Part shown: positions 1 to 8,113 of the stretch, one piece after another
Layout: each line of letters begins with the position of its first letter
Numbering within the stretch: position 1 is the stretch's first letter
Origin: an uncultured Clostridia bacterium
Lineage (GTDB): Bacteria > Bacillota > Clostridia > TANB77 > CAG-508
Length of the DNA stretch: 64,000 nucleotides
Assembly: GCA_934120675.1 (NCBI GenBank)
Contig: CAKOUU010000007.1
Coordinates: 1-64,000, forward strand
Direction: 5' to 3'
Program-made: the position numbers and the translations under genes
The notes under the pieces: model-generated
Seen by the model: the letters and a program-made list of their open reading frames with translations, nothing else
Told to the model about the DNA's origin: nothing
Database searches by the model: none

Positions 1-42
1 TTGAGGCTCTGCTTGTAATATAGCCTTTTAGGCGTTATGAGT

Positions 43-67
43 AAAAAGCCCCCGGCTAAGCCGGGGG
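43..67 (-). terminator. Rho-independent terminator of the DUF1540 gene
   Basis: An 8-bp GC-only stem (CCCCCGGC/GCCGGGGG) with a TAA loop is followed, on the minus strand, by a run of five T after one C. It lies 14 nt past the stop of the DUF1540 peptide gene. The 42 bases to its left, up to the window edge, show no recognisable gene. Confidence 0.85.
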
Positions 68-80
68 ATAATTACTTGAA

Positions 81-242
81 TTATTTTTCATATTCGTAGC
101 TTGTACACATTGATTCATCAGCTTTTTGAGTATCACAATTTTGAATAGGCGATACTTGTATTTCGGCTAATTGACATCGATTTTCTAAGTTGTTATATTT
201 ACAACTTGTTACACTACAACATATTTTTTGATTTTTTTCCAT
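81..242 (-). CDS. DUF1540 domain Cys-rich small protein
   Basis: This 53-residue peptide has six cysteines in the DUF1540 pattern: CCSVTSCKYN near the start, then CQLAEIQV and two later Cys, one in the C-terminal MCTSYEYEK. DUF1540 proteins are common in Clostridia and Bacilli. The cysteine spacing suggests metal binding, but no function is established. The start is fixed by a GGAGGA Shine-Dalgarno six bases upstream, and a strong hairpin terminator follows, so it is a complete monocistronic gene. It is divergent from the VanY-type gene across about 120 bp that must hold both promoters. Family assignment is firm; function is unknown. Confidence 0.85.
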   Translation of the reverse strand: MEKNQKICCSVTSCKYNNLENRCQLAEIQVSPIQNCDTQKADESMCTSYEYEK

Positions 243-363
243 ACCGAGTCCTCCAATAAAAATAGAATGAATTTAATATTTAAATTCTGTATTATTATGC
301 CTAAAATGATAAAAAAATATTCAAAATATAGAAATCTTCTGAATAATATGATAAAATTAAAAT

Positions 364-1209
364 ATGAAAAATTATGAGGAAAAAATAAACGAAAAAGTAG
401 ATAAAATAAATAATAAACTAGAAAAAATTAGAAAATTTAATGAAATAAAAATTATATTTAAAATGGTATTTATATTTTTACTGTTGATAATATCTATAAT
501 TTTAATGGTAAAAGTGAACACAAAAAGCATAATGACTTCATCAGAGATTATGGAAGAAATAACTAAAAATGAATTTGAAGAGAATAGCACAAGTGACGAG
601 AAAATAAATATAAACGAAATAAATAAGAGTAGTGCAAATGACTGGAACTTAGTATTGGTAAATAAAGACAATCCAATACCTGAAAATTATAGTGTCAACA
701 CTGTAAAAATAGAGGATAATTTTGAAGTTGATGAAAAAATAAAAGAATCAACAGAAAAGATGTTAGCTGATGCAAGAGCAAGTGGTATAAATCCAGAAAT
801 ATGTTCTGCATATAGAAGTACAGAATATCAAACGACCTTATATAATAATAAAATTAATGAATATTTAAGAAAAGGATTTAATAGGGAACAGGCAACAGAA
901 CAAGCCTCTAAATGGGTAACAACACCTGGAACAAGTGAACATGAAATTGGTTTGTCACTTGATATTATTGATAATAGTTATCAAATATTGGATGAAAATC
1001 AGGAAAATACACCTGTACAAAAATGGCTAATGGAACATTGCTATGAATATGGTTTTATATTAAGATATCCAACAGAAAAAAGAGACATTACAAAAATTAA
1101 TTATGAACCTTGGCATTATAGATATGTTGGTGTTAAAGATGCAATGATTATAAAAGAAAAAGGTTATTGCTTAGAGGAATATATTGAGTTTTTAAAAGAC
1201 GAATATTAA
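364..1209 (+). CDS. VanY/LAS-family D-Ala-D-Ala carboxypeptidase, membrane anchored
   Basis: The 281-residue protein has a charged cytoplasmic start, one membrane segment (about residues 31-49), an acidic spacer and a C-terminal peptidase M15B domain (about 110-275). The family's zinc signatures are present: SAYRS, then SEHEIGLSLD carrying H193 and D200, and EPWHYR carrying H251. Such enzymes trim the terminal D-Ala of peptidoglycan pentapeptides outside the membrane. No VanA/VanX/VanH-like gene is nearby, so a general wall-trimming role is more likely than glycopeptide resistance. No good Shine-Dalgarno precedes the ATG, so the start is slightly uncertain. A hairpin terminator follows. Confidence 0.85.
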   Translation: MKNYEEKINEKVDKINNKLEKIRKFNEIKIIFKMVFIFLLLIISIILMVKVNTKSIMTSSEIMEEITKNEFEENSTSDEKININEINKSSANDWNLVLVNKDNPIPENYSVNTVKIEDNFEVDEKIKESTEKMLADARASGINPEICSAYRSTEYQTTLYNNKINEYLRKGFNREQATEQASKWVTTPGTSEHEIGLSLDIIDNSYQILDENQENTPVQKWLMEHCYEYGFILRYPTEKRDITKINYEPWHYRYVGVKDAMIIKEKGYCLEEYIEFLKDEY

Positions 1210-1214
1210 TTGAT

Positions 1215-1261
1215 AAAACATCCCTATTATTTAGAAAATAACTTAATATAGAGATGTTTTT
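1215..1261 (+). terminator. Rho-independent terminator after the VanY-type gene
   Basis: The arms AAAACATC and GATGTTTT pair, and the stem continues inward for four more pairs after one mismatch. A T run follows. The convergent peroxiredoxin gene ends just beyond, so the A-rich left side may let it act in both directions. Confidence 0.7.
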
Positions 1262-1279
1262 CATTTAAAAATAAAACAG

Positions 1280-1981
1280 TTAACATTTTTCTGTGTCATC
1301 ATTAGAAGAATGCTCACAAATTTCAGGTGGTTCTTTAAAACTTAAATACCAGCTAATTCCGTTTTGATTTTCTTTAATATAATTTTGTCTTTCCTGAAGT
1401 TCTTCAAAAGTCTTTGGCGCAGGAACAATAACTGGTTGCCCGGGCATCCAATTAGCAGCGGTAGAACCTTTGCTGCAGTCAGCCATTTGAAGAGCCTGAA
1501 CGGTTCTTATAATTTCAGGTACAAATCTACCAACATTTAAAGGATAAATAAAAATTGTTCTAACAATTCCTTTGTCATCAATTATAAATACATTTCTAAC
1601 AGTTTCTGTTGTACTTACATCATTAGAAATCATGCCATATTTTCTGGCAATTTGACCATTTCTATCTGCAACAATTGGAAACGGAAGTTGTATTCCGGTT
1701 TTACAATAAATATCATACATCCAGGCTAAATGAGATGGATTGCTGTCAATACTTAATCCTAAAAGTTCAGTATTAATTTGCTGAAAATATGTATATGCTC
1801 GTGAAAATGCAATCATTTCTGTAGTACATACTGGTGTGAAGTCTCCTGGATGGCTAAAAAATACTAACCATTTGCCTTTATAATCATTTAAAGTTCTTTG
1901 GCCAAAAGTTGTTGTTGCTTCAAAATCTGGCGCTTTTTGCCCTATTTTCACATTGCCATTCATCATTAATTCATAATCCAT
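1280..1981 (-). CDS. Peroxiredoxin, Prx6/AhpC-TSA type
   Basis: This 233-residue cytoplasmic thiol peroxidase reduces H2O2 and organic peroxides. The active site HPGDFTPVCTTE carries the peroxidatic cysteine (C52), with the Prx Thr and Glu around it; the Arg of TVRNVF is also present. The long C-terminal arm (MPGQP, VPAPKT) is typical of the Prx6 group. Further Cys in ADCSKG and near the C-terminus (ICEHSS, TEKC) could act as resolving cysteines. The start is at MDYEL, with AAAGGAG nine bases upstream; an in-frame upstream extension is not expected to be translated. PerR/Fur-like palindromes sit at the promoter. Confidence 0.92.
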   Translation of the reverse strand: MDYELMMNGNVKIGQKAPDFEATTTFGQRTLNDYKGKWLVFFSHPGDFTPVCTTEMIAFSRAYTYFQQINTELLGLSIDSNPSHLAWMYDIYCKTGIQLPFPIVADRNGQIARKYGMISNDVSTTETVRNVFIIDDKGIVRTIFIYPLNVGRFVPEIIRTVQALQMADCSKGSTAANWMPGQPVIVPAPKTFEELQERQNYIKENQNGISWYLSFKEPPEICEHSSNDDTEKC

Positions 1982-2029
1982 AAAAATAAACTCCTTTCTA
2001 GTTTTTAATGTTATTAATGTCCGCTTTTG

Positions 2030-2085
2030 TTTTATAATATTATAAAAAATAAAAAAAGTTACAAACAATTTTCTATAATATAGAA
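2030..2085 (-). promoter_or_regulatory. Peroxiredoxin promoter with PerR/Fur-like palindromes
   Basis: On the minus strand, TTGTTT (2068-2063) and TATAAT (2044-2039) are separated by 18 bases. The -10 lies inside the palindrome TTTTATAATATTATAAAA (2030-2047). A second palindrome, TTCTATAATATAGAA (2071-2085), has a 7-1-7 layout just upstream of the -35. PerR boxes are TTATAAT-N-ATTATAA, so peroxide-responsive repression by a Fur-family protein is plausible. In such AT-rich DNA, chance palindromes are also possible. Confidence 0.45.
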
Positions 2086-2203
2086 TGTTTTTTGTAAAAT
2101 AAAAATGCAATTTTGTAAAAGAAAACGTTATAGATAATTTCAAAGTAGTATAATTTGAAACCTAAAAAGTAAAAGATACAAAGATAAAGGAGGATGTTGC
2201 AAA

Positions 2204-2767
2204 ATGGAACAACTAGAAACAGATAGGTATATACTAAGAAAACCAAATGAGAATGATGCAGAGGAAATATATGCAAGATGGGGAACAGATAAAGAAAACA
2301 TGGCACAATATAAGGAACACAAACTTTATAGAAATGTAATAGAAGCTAAAGCGTTAATTAATTCAATATTAAAAGAAAATGAAGATGGAATTATTTTTTG
2401 GATTATAGAGGATAAAGAAAGTCAAGACATAATTGGATATATTAAATTACCTACTGGAATCATAAAAGATAAAAAAAGAGAATTAACTTTTTACTTTTTA
2501 AAGGGACATAGAGAAGATGGTACACCGGAAGAGGTGTTAAAGGCTGTAATAGATTATATTTTTTCAAAAGAAAAATATGAAACAGTAATAACAAAATTTT
2601 ATGATAGAAATGAAAGAGACACGAAATTGGTTCATAATATACTGACAAATGTTGGAATGTCAAGAGAAGGAATTTTGAGAAACAGGTTAATTAATGATGA
2701 AGGTAAGAAAATTGATAAATATATATATTCTATATTAAAAGAAGAATGGAAAACAGGAAAAAAGTAA
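2204..2767 (+). CDS. GNAT-family acetyltransferase, RimJ/RimL-like
   Basis: The 187-residue protein opens with ETDRYILRKPNENDAEEIY, the usual first strand and helix of RimJ/RimL-type GNAT enzymes. Later regions match the remaining fold: IIGYIKL, an acetyl-CoA loop near HREDGTPEEV, then NVGMSREGILRN. It would transfer an acetyl group from acetyl-CoA to an amine such as a protein N-terminus, an antibiotic or a small metabolite; the substrate cannot be told from sequence. The start has AAAGGAGGA upstream. It is divergent from the peroxiredoxin gene and followed by the strong fba promoter, so it is probably transcribed alone. Confidence 0.8.
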   Translation: MEQLETDRYILRKPNENDAEEIYARWGTDKENMAQYKEHKLYRNVIEAKALINSILKENEDGIIFWIIEDKESQDIIGYIKLPTGIIKDKKRELTFYFLKGHREDGTPEEVLKAVIDYIFSKEKYETVITKFYDRNERDTKLVHNILTNVGMSREGILRNRLINDEGKKIDKYIYSILKEEWKTGKK

Positions 2768-2800
2768 AGCAAGTGTACACTAAAAAACTTAAAAAAACTA

Positions 2801-2829
2801 TTGACATATTAAATTTTTAGAAATAAAAT
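2801..2829 (+). promoter_or_regulatory. Sigma-A promoter of fba
   Basis: A perfect -35 TTGACA is followed by a 17-base spacer and the -10 TAAAAT. It lies about 75 bases upstream of the aldolase start codon. Confidence 0.8.
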
Positions 2830-2904
2830 AACATTGAAATTAATAAATAATTGTTAATAAAAAAGGAAAATTTGTTAACAATAAAAATGTTAGGAGGAAT
2901 TAAT

Positions 2905-3837
2905 ATGGCATTAGTAACAACAAAAGAAATGTTTGAAAAATCAATGAAAGAAGGATATGCAATAGGTGCATTTAATGTAAACAACATGGAAATAATACAA
3001 GGAATTGTAGATGCAGCAGCAGAAGCAAATTCACCTGTAATATTACAAGTATCATCAAGTGCGATAAAATATGCAAGAATAAATTATTTAATGAAAATGG
3101 TAAAAGCAGCGGTAGAAGAGCATCCAAATATACCAATAGCAATACACTTAGACCATGGACCAGATTTTGAAACAGCAAAAATGTGTATCGATAATGGATT
3201 TACATCAGTAATGATAGATGGTTCAAAATATGACTTTGAAGAAAATGTAGCTTTAACAAAAAAAGTTGTGGATTACGCACATGCACATGGAGTTCCAGTA
3301 GAAGCTGAACTTGGAAAATTAGCAGGAATCGAAGACGATGTAAATGTAGCAGCAAATGATGCAATGTATACTGACCCAGCACAAGCTGAAGAATTTGTAA
3401 AAAGAACAGGTTGTGATTCTTTAGCAATTGCAATTGGTACAAGCCATGGAGCTTACAAATTTAAAGGTGAGGCAAAATTAAGATTTGATATTTTAAAAGA
3501 AGTAAAAGAAAGAATACCAAATACACCAATAGTTTTACATGGTGCTTCAACAGTAATACCTGAATTAGTTATTATGTGTAATGAATTTGGTGGAGATATA
3601 CCAGGAGCAAAAGGAGTTCCAGATGAAATATTACACGAAGCAAGTATTTCAGGTGTTTCAAAAATAAATGTTGATACAGACTTAAGACTTGCTATGACTG
3701 CAGGTATTAGAAAAACATTTGTTGAAAATCCAAATGTTTTTGATCCTAGAAAATATTTAGGTGAAGCAAGAGAATTAATAAAAGAAACTGTAAAACATAA
3801 AATAGTTGATGTTTTCGGTTCAGCAAATAAGGCATAA
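2905..3837 (+). CDS. fba: Fructose-bisphosphate aldolase, class II
   Basis: This 310-residue zinc-dependent aldolase interconverts fructose-1,6-bisphosphate with glyceraldehyde-3-phosphate and dihydroxyacetone phosphate in glycolysis and gluconeogenesis. Visible signatures are HLDHGPDFE (zinc histidine and catalytic Asp), GTSHGAYK and VLHGAS (the other zinc histidines and phosphate loop), and the C-terminal KINVDTDLR. The length is normal for bacterial FbaA-type enzymes. The start MALVTTKEM has TAGGAGG seven bases upstream; an 18-codon in-frame extension is rejected. It has its own consensus promoter and a terminator, so it is monocistronic and probably highly expressed. Confidence 0.96.
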   Translation: MALVTTKEMFEKSMKEGYAIGAFNVNNMEIIQGIVDAAAEANSPVILQVSSSAIKYARINYLMKMVKAAVEEHPNIPIAIHLDHGPDFETAKMCIDNGFTSVMIDGSKYDFEENVALTKKVVDYAHAHGVPVEAELGKLAGIEDDVNVAANDAMYTDPAQAEEFVKRTGCDSLAIAIGTSHGAYKFKGEAKLRFDILKEVKERIPNTPIVLHGASTVIPELVIMCNEFGGDIPGAKGVPDEILHEASISGVSKINVDTDLRLAMTAGIRKTFVENPNVFDPRKYLGEARELIKETVKHKIVDVFGSANKA

Positions 3838-3841
3838 AAAA

Positions 3842-3878
3842 ATAGGGATTATGGATACGCCATAATCTCTATTAATTT
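3842..3878. terminator. Bidirectional terminator between fba and smpB
   Basis: Thirteen-base arms (ATAGGGATTATGG and CCATAATCTCTAT, one G:T pair) surround a five-base loop. A T run follows on the right and an A run lies on the left, so the hairpin can end both convergent transcripts. Its right end overlaps the smpB stop. Confidence 0.85.
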
Positions 3879-4324
3879 TTATAAGATAATTGTTGTTTCA
3901 TTCTTCGTTCAGCATCTTTTTTAGCAATATCTTCACGTTTATCGTAAAGTTTTTTACCTTTACCAACACCTAATTCCAATTTAACTAAACTACCTTTGAA
4001 ATACATACTAATTGGAACTAAGCTACAACCCTTTTGTTTAACTAAGCCAACTAACTTATTTATTTCACGTCTATTTAAAAGTAATTTCCTATCACGCAAA
4101 GGATCTTTATTAAAAATATTTCCTTGTTCATAAGGACTTATATGCATACCAACTATGTATACTTCACCATTTTTTATAACAGCATAACTATCTTTTAAGT
4201 TTGCTTTACCATTTCTAATTGATTTTATTTCTGTTCCAGAAAGTACAATGCCTACTTCCAATTTATCATTAATTGTATAATTATGAAATGCAGTAGGATT
4301 TTTCGCAATTAATTTTGTATTCAT
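3872..4324 (-). CDS. smpB: SsrA-binding protein SmpB
   Basis: This 150-residue protein binds tmRNA and delivers it to stalled ribosomes for trans-translation. Matches are NPTAFHNYTI, VLSGTEIKSIRNGKANLKDSY, the HISPYEQGN block, and the basic C-terminus GKGKKLYDKRED with AKKDAERRMK, which enters the decoding centre. Length is standard. GAGG lies upstream of the start. smpB is often next to rnr or ssrA, but no tmRNA gene was seen within this window. The window also encodes RqcH, so both ribosome-rescue routes are present. Confidence 0.96.
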   Translation of the reverse strand: MNTKLIAKNPTAFHNYTINDKLEVGIVLSGTEIKSIRNGKANLKDSYAVIKNGEVYIVGMHISPYEQGNIFNKDPLRDRKLLLNRREINKLVGLVKQKGCSLVPISMYFKGSLVKLELGVGKGKKLYDKREDIAKKDAERRMKQQLSYKN

Positions 4325-4441
4325 AAAAAAACCTCAATTCATATTTAATATAATTTAGTATAACACGAAAAAACCTAAACTGCAAGGCTAAAAGCGGACA
4401 TTAATGATATTTAAAAATATTGAATTATTGAAAATCCGCGA

Positions 4442-4882
4442 CTATTCTTCTGAATCGTCATTATGGTGATTGTTATTAGTAAATTGCATTGAATAATACC
4501 AAACAACAGCAATTATTGCAATAGCTGCAACACCTAAAATAATCCATGTCCATGCATTAGAAGACATTCCCATAACAGTATTTTCTGTTGATGTTCTTCT
4601 TGCAGAATAATTATTTGTAGCTCCTGCAGAAGAAAAAATTCCATTATTCATCTTGTCTTCACTTTTAGACATTTTGTTTTCTGTACCACCAGTTACATCT
4701 TTTGATGTATTAGAAATATCTAATGCTGCATTTTCAACTGTATTTTCTACACCGCCTACAAAATTTCTTATATCATTTGTAGCAGTATTTACAACTGTAT
4801 TTCCATCATTTGCAAAACAAATTGAAAAAGAAAATATGGCAAAAACAGCAACTACTAAAGAAACAAAAATTTTCTTGTTCAT
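4442..4882 (-). CDS. Hypothetical exported protein with C-terminal membrane anchor
   Basis: This 146-residue protein belongs to no family I recognise. It starts with a clear signal peptide (residues 1-24, ending CFANDG). A low-complexity Asn/Thr/Ser/Lys region follows, and a C-terminal membrane segment (about 112-132) ends in an Asn/His/Asp-rich tail (NNNHHNDDSEE). The start at MNKKIF is set by AAAGGAGG eight bases away; a longer in-frame extension lacks support. It resembles the next gene on the same strand in design (signal, flexible linker, C-terminal anchor). A small wall-spanning surface protein is a reasonable inference. Confidence 0.65.
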   Translation of the reverse strand: MNKKIFVSLVVAVFAIFSFSICFANDGNTVVNTATNDIRNFVGGVENTVENAALDISNTSKDVTGGTENKMSKSEDKMNNGIFSSAGATNNYSARRTSTENTVMGMSSNAWTWIILGVAAIAIIAVVWYYSMQFTNNNHHNDDSEE

Positions 4883-4994
4883 TATAATTTCCTCCTTTAA
4901 ATGTAAACAAAATAATTGATTTAAATTGATAAATCTATTAATATTATTTAAAAATTTGGAGAAAATATACATACAAAAAATACCTATATAAAGC

Positions 4995-5034
4995 AAAAAA
5001 ACTAAAATTTTCTTATTTTGAAAATTTTAGTTTT
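4995..5034 (-). terminator. Rho-independent terminator after the 124-residue anchored protein
   Basis: A 15-bp perfect stem (AAAACTAAAATTTTC and its complement) is followed on the minus strand by a T run. It separates the two small surface-protein genes, so they are separate transcripts. Confidence 0.75.
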
Positions 5035-5039
5035 GACTG

Positions 5040-5414
5040 TTAATTTTTTAATTTTATTAAAATTGCAATTGCTAGTAAAATTAAAAGAATACCAATAACT
5101 ATTAAAAATATGTTTAAGATATTAGTTAAACTTAAATCAGCTGAAGAATTTAAATTTCCTGATTTAACAGTTGTAGATGTTACACTTTGAGAATTCTGAG
5201 TAGTATTTTGTGTTGCATTTCTACTAGAATTTGATGTTGTATCGGAATAGTCTTCAGAATTATCTTCATCATAGCTTTGATTATCGTCTAGAGAAGAGTT
5301 ACTTGAAGAATTTTCAGTTAAATTTAAATCAACAGATTTTACAAAATTTGTGTTTATTAAAATAATTAATAAAAAGATTAAGACTATTGATATTATTTTC
5401 TTTAAACTTGTCAT
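5040..5414 (-). CDS. Hypothetical anchored protein with Ser/Asn/Asp-rich linker
   Basis: This 124-residue protein is not recognised. Residues 1-27 form a signal peptide or anchor (IISIVLIFLLIILI). Residues 30-85 are Ser, Asn, Asp and Thr rich with almost no hydrophobics. Residues 97-120 form a second membrane segment (IFLIVIGILLILLAIAILIKL). It is probably exposed outside and held at its C-terminus, like the neighbouring 146-residue protein. A Shine-Dalgarno (AAGGAGG) precedes the ATG. Confidence 0.6.
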   Translation of the reverse strand: MTSLKKIISIVLIFLLIILINTNFVKSVDLNLTENSSSNSSLDDNQSYDEDNSEDYSDTTSNSSRNATQNTTQNSQSVTSTTVKSGNLNSSADLSLTNILNIFLIVIGILLILLAIAILIKLKN

Positions 5415-5557
5415 ATTGATTAACCTCCTTATGTTTTCATTTGTTTTAAAGTAAATTTGTTAATAACCAAATTCACCATATAGATATAATAACACAAAAT
5501 TGAGTAACAGTCTAGAGAAAATTTAAAATATAATAATAAAATATAAGCTTAAATTAC

Positions 5558-5586
5558 TTGTTATTTTTAACTAAAAATGGTAAAAT
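5558..5586 (+). promoter_or_regulatory. Promoter of the acidic-tail protein gene
   Basis: TTGTTA and TAAAAT are separated by 17 bases, about 42 bases before the start codon. This matches a sigma-A promoter with two mismatches in the -35. Confidence 0.5.
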
Positions 5587-5628
5587 GTATAAAAATGAGA
5601 GAATTTGTAAAAATAGGGGGACAAATTT

Positions 5629-7449
5629 ATGTATGAGAGAAGTGCAATAATACTTGAAAAATATTATAATAATATGTTTGGGTTTGATAAAAAGGAAAAT
5701 TTAAAAACTGTATATAAAGACTTTAAATACACTATAGAAGAAATACAAAAATATCAGGATATAGTTAAAGAAGAAGATAATATTATAAATGAATTTGATA
5801 TTACTGCAAATGAAATAAGACAAATTCAACAAGAACAGAAAAAAATATACAAATCTAATATAAAATTAGAAGAAGACCGCAATCAATTATTTGATATTCT
5901 TGATGAGGATCCATCTGCTATTGAAAAAAAACTATTAAAGATAGAAGAAAAAATTAATGAGAATAATAAAAACTTAGAAGAGTTAAGAGAAAGATTTGTT
6001 AAAAATTTAGTGGATTTTGAAGATAAACAAACTGAAAGAAATAAAATTTCCAGAAGCAGAAGGGAAGAAGAAAAAGAATATCTTCAAATTATACAAAAAT
6101 CTACAAATGATATTTCAAATATTTCAAAAGAAATAATAATGAATATTAAAAAATTTATTAATTTTACAGGTGAAGATTTCAATAATGAAATAATAGAAAC
6201 TATGATTGAAAATGGAAAAGATGAGAGAATTCCATTTGATAAAAATGTAATTGAAAAAGCGGTGAGAGCAAGAAACGAAATTGCTAAAAGGGAAGCTGCA
6301 TGTTATGTAACAGTTTTTGATAAATTGAGAAAAGTGTTATCTGAAATTAATAATGATGACATAAAAATAGATAAATATGTTAAAATTTTAAGAGATGTTG
6401 GTGCAAAGTTTGCTTTTTTAAAAGCACAAAAAATGTATATTGTAGCTTTTTTAGATAATGAAAGGATGACTGCTATTAATGGAGCTAAGGTTCATAAAAA
6501 TTTAATGAGTGAGGCTTGTGAACAATTCGAAAATGATATGGATAGATTTGATAATTTATATGAATTAGTAGTAAAGGAAATAACAGGAAAGGCTACAAAA
6601 AAGGCATACAAAGAATTGTATGATGTTGAATATTTAAATGAGATAAATAAAAAAGAAGAAAATCTTGAAAAAGAATTAAATAATTTGAAAATGAATTCAG
6701 GAGTAATTATCAATTCTGATTCTTGGAGAATTGAGGAGATAAAAAATATTTACAATGTTTTTGAAAATGAAGTTACTCAAAAATTTGAAAGAGATTTGTC
6801 AGAGTTTAAACCAGAACAGGATGAGGAAGATATCGCAGATGTAAAATCAGAAATATCAGAGAAGATACAAGATTCTATTTTTAAAAGAAATAAGTATGAT
6901 GATGATATATTTGGAGACGATTATGACGATGATGATGACTATGACGACGACTATGACGAAGATAGTGATTATGAAGAAACAGAAGAACATGAGGATACAG
7001 ATGACTTTGAAGATGATGACGAATATGTAGATTCTGATTACGAAGATGATGACGAATACGATGACTATGATAATGAATATGAAGATAATGACGAGTATGA
7101 TGAAGAAAAAGTAGACGATGACGAAGAAGAGGATTCTGATTACGAAGACGATGATGATTATGATTATGAGGATTCTGATTTTGAAGATGAAGAATATGAA
7201 GATGATGATTATGAAGACGATGATGAGTACGAAGAAGATGATGAATTCGATGAAGATGATGACGATTATGAAGAAGAGGAAGAATTTGACGGAGATGATG
7301 ACGACGATTATGATGAAGAGGATGATGAAGAACATAATGATAATAAAGAATCTAAGAATAATAACAATACTAAAGCAAGTAGTGTGAAAAATTCAAAAGA
7401 AAATAAAAAAGGAAAAGGATTATTCAATAAATTTTTCAGAGATAAATAA
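5629..7449 (+). CDS. Coiled-coil protein with extreme Asp/Glu/Tyr-rich tail
   Basis: This 606-residue protein matches no family I recognise. Residues about 30-160 are charged and helical (KLLKIEEKINENNKNLEELR), predicted coiled coil. Residues 160-420 are a mixed, probably helical domain. From about 424 to 570 the chain is almost only Asp, Glu and Tyr, in units such as DYEDDDEYDD; it ends in a Lys/Asn-rich basic segment (KENKKGKGLFNKFFRDK). There is no signal peptide or membrane segment, so it should be cytoplasmic. The tail DNA is made of GATGAT/GACGAA-like trinucleotides, which suggests expansion by slippage. TAGGGGG lies upstream of the ATG. Its role is unknown. Confidence 0.75.
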   Translation: MYERSAIILEKYYNNMFGFDKKENLKTVYKDFKYTIEEIQKYQDIVKEEDNIINEFDITANEIRQIQQEQKKIYKSNIKLEEDRNQLFDILDEDPSAIEKKLLKIEEKINENNKNLEELRERFVKNLVDFEDKQTERNKISRSRREEEKEYLQIIQKSTNDISNISKEIIMNIKKFINFTGEDFNNEIIETMIENGKDERIPFDKNVIEKAVRARNEIAKREAACYVTVFDKLRKVLSEINNDDIKIDKYVKILRDVGAKFAFLKAQKMYIVAFLDNERMTAINGAKVHKNLMSEACEQFENDMDRFDNLYELVVKEITGKATKKAYKELYDVEYLNEINKKEENLEKELNNLKMNSGVIINSDSWRIEEIKNIYNVFENEVTQKFERDLSEFKPEQDEEDIADVKSEISEKIQDSIFKRNKYDDDIFGDDYDDDDDYDDDYDEDSDYEETEEHEDTDDFEDDDEYVDSDYEDDDEYDDYDNEYEDNDEYDEEKVDDDEEEDSDYEDDDDYDYEDSDFEDEEYEDDDYEDDDEYEEDDEFDEDDDDYEEEEEFDGDDDDDYDEEDDEEHNDNKESKNNNNTKASSVKNSKENKKGKGLFNKFFRDK

Positions 7450-7539
7450 AAGATTAAGAAATAAAATTTTTATACGAAGAGAAGAAAAGAATTGGTTAAC
7501 AAATTTTAAATGACGAATAAAAGAAAAGGAAAGATAAAA

Positions 7540-8097
7540 ATGTATTTAATAGTGGGACTAGGAAATCCTGAAAACGAATATGCCAATACAAGGCACAATA
7601 TGGGATTTGATACAATAAATGAAATTGCAAAAAGAAACAATATAACTATAACAAAATCAAAATTTAAAGGACTATATGAAACGGCAATAATACAAGGAAA
7701 AAAAGTAATATTATTAAAACCACAAACATATATGAACCTAAGTGGGGAATCAATAAAAGAAATTTGCGAATTTTATAACATTGAACCTAAAGATATAATT
7801 GTCATATATGACGATATTGATATTGGAAAAGGAAAAATAAAATTGAGAAAAAAGGGTGGACCAGGTTCTCATAATGGAATGAAATCTGTAGTACAGGAAT
7901 TAGGTACTACAGAATTTCCACGAGTAAGGGTTGGAATAGGTCAACCAGAATTCAAAAATGATATGATAAATTATGTTATAGGCAAAGTTCCAGAAGAAGA
8001 ACAAAAAGTTTTAGCTGAAGGTGTAAAAAAAGCATCAGAAGCGGTAGAAGAAATTATAAAAAATGGAATAGATATTGCAATGAACAAATTTAATTAG
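7540..8097 (+). CDS. pth: Peptidyl-tRNA hydrolase
   Basis: This 185-residue enzyme cleaves peptidyl-tRNA released from ribosomes and recycles the tRNA. Signatures are VGLGNPENEYANTRHNMGFD (catalytic His), TYMNLSGES (substrate Asn), DDIDIGKGKIKLRKKGGPG (catalytic Asp) and SHNGMKS. The start at MYLIVGLG matches the family; GGAAAG lies upstream and a 10-codon extension is rejected. It is 16 bases from the RNase G gene and probably shares a transcript with it. Confidence 0.96.
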   Translation: MYLIVGLGNPENEYANTRHNMGFDTINEIAKRNNITITKSKFKGLYETAIIQGKKVILLKPQTYMNLSGESIKEICEFYNIEPKDIIVIYDDIDIGKGKIKLRKKGGPGSHNGMKSVVQELGTTEFPRVRVGIGQPEFKNDMINYVIGKVPEEEQKVLAEGVKKASEAVEEIIKNGIDIAMNKFN

Positions 8098-8113
8098 AGA
8101 GGATTATTAAGAA

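Noticed and set aside
1..42. Possible end of an RNA or coding gene at the left edge
   Set aside because: The few bases before the DUF1540 terminator show no stable stem or convincing open frame.
2012..4410. Shared 16-mer AAAAGCGGACATTAAT (minus strand near 2027-2012, plus strand near 4391-4406)
   Set aside because: It occurs in the peroxiredoxin leader and in an unrelated spacer with no gene downstream on that strand. One such match is near chance level in 64 kb of biased sequence.
4325..4440. tmRNA (ssrA) gene next to smpB
   Set aside because: No tRNA-Ala-like acceptor ends or tag-peptide reading frame could be recognised in the short gap; the GCGGA/TCCGC arms there are too weakly supported for an RNA gene.
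4653..4919. Plus-strand 88-codon frame opposite the exported 146-residue protein
   Set aside because: No ribosome-binding site, and the minus-strand gene has a clear signal peptide, Shine-Dalgarno and start.
6856..7335. Long minus-strand reading frame rich in Ile, Val and Phe
   Set aside because: It is the complement of the GAT/GAC/GAA repeats in the acidic-tail gene. It lacks a ribosome-binding site and its composition is forced by the opposite strand.
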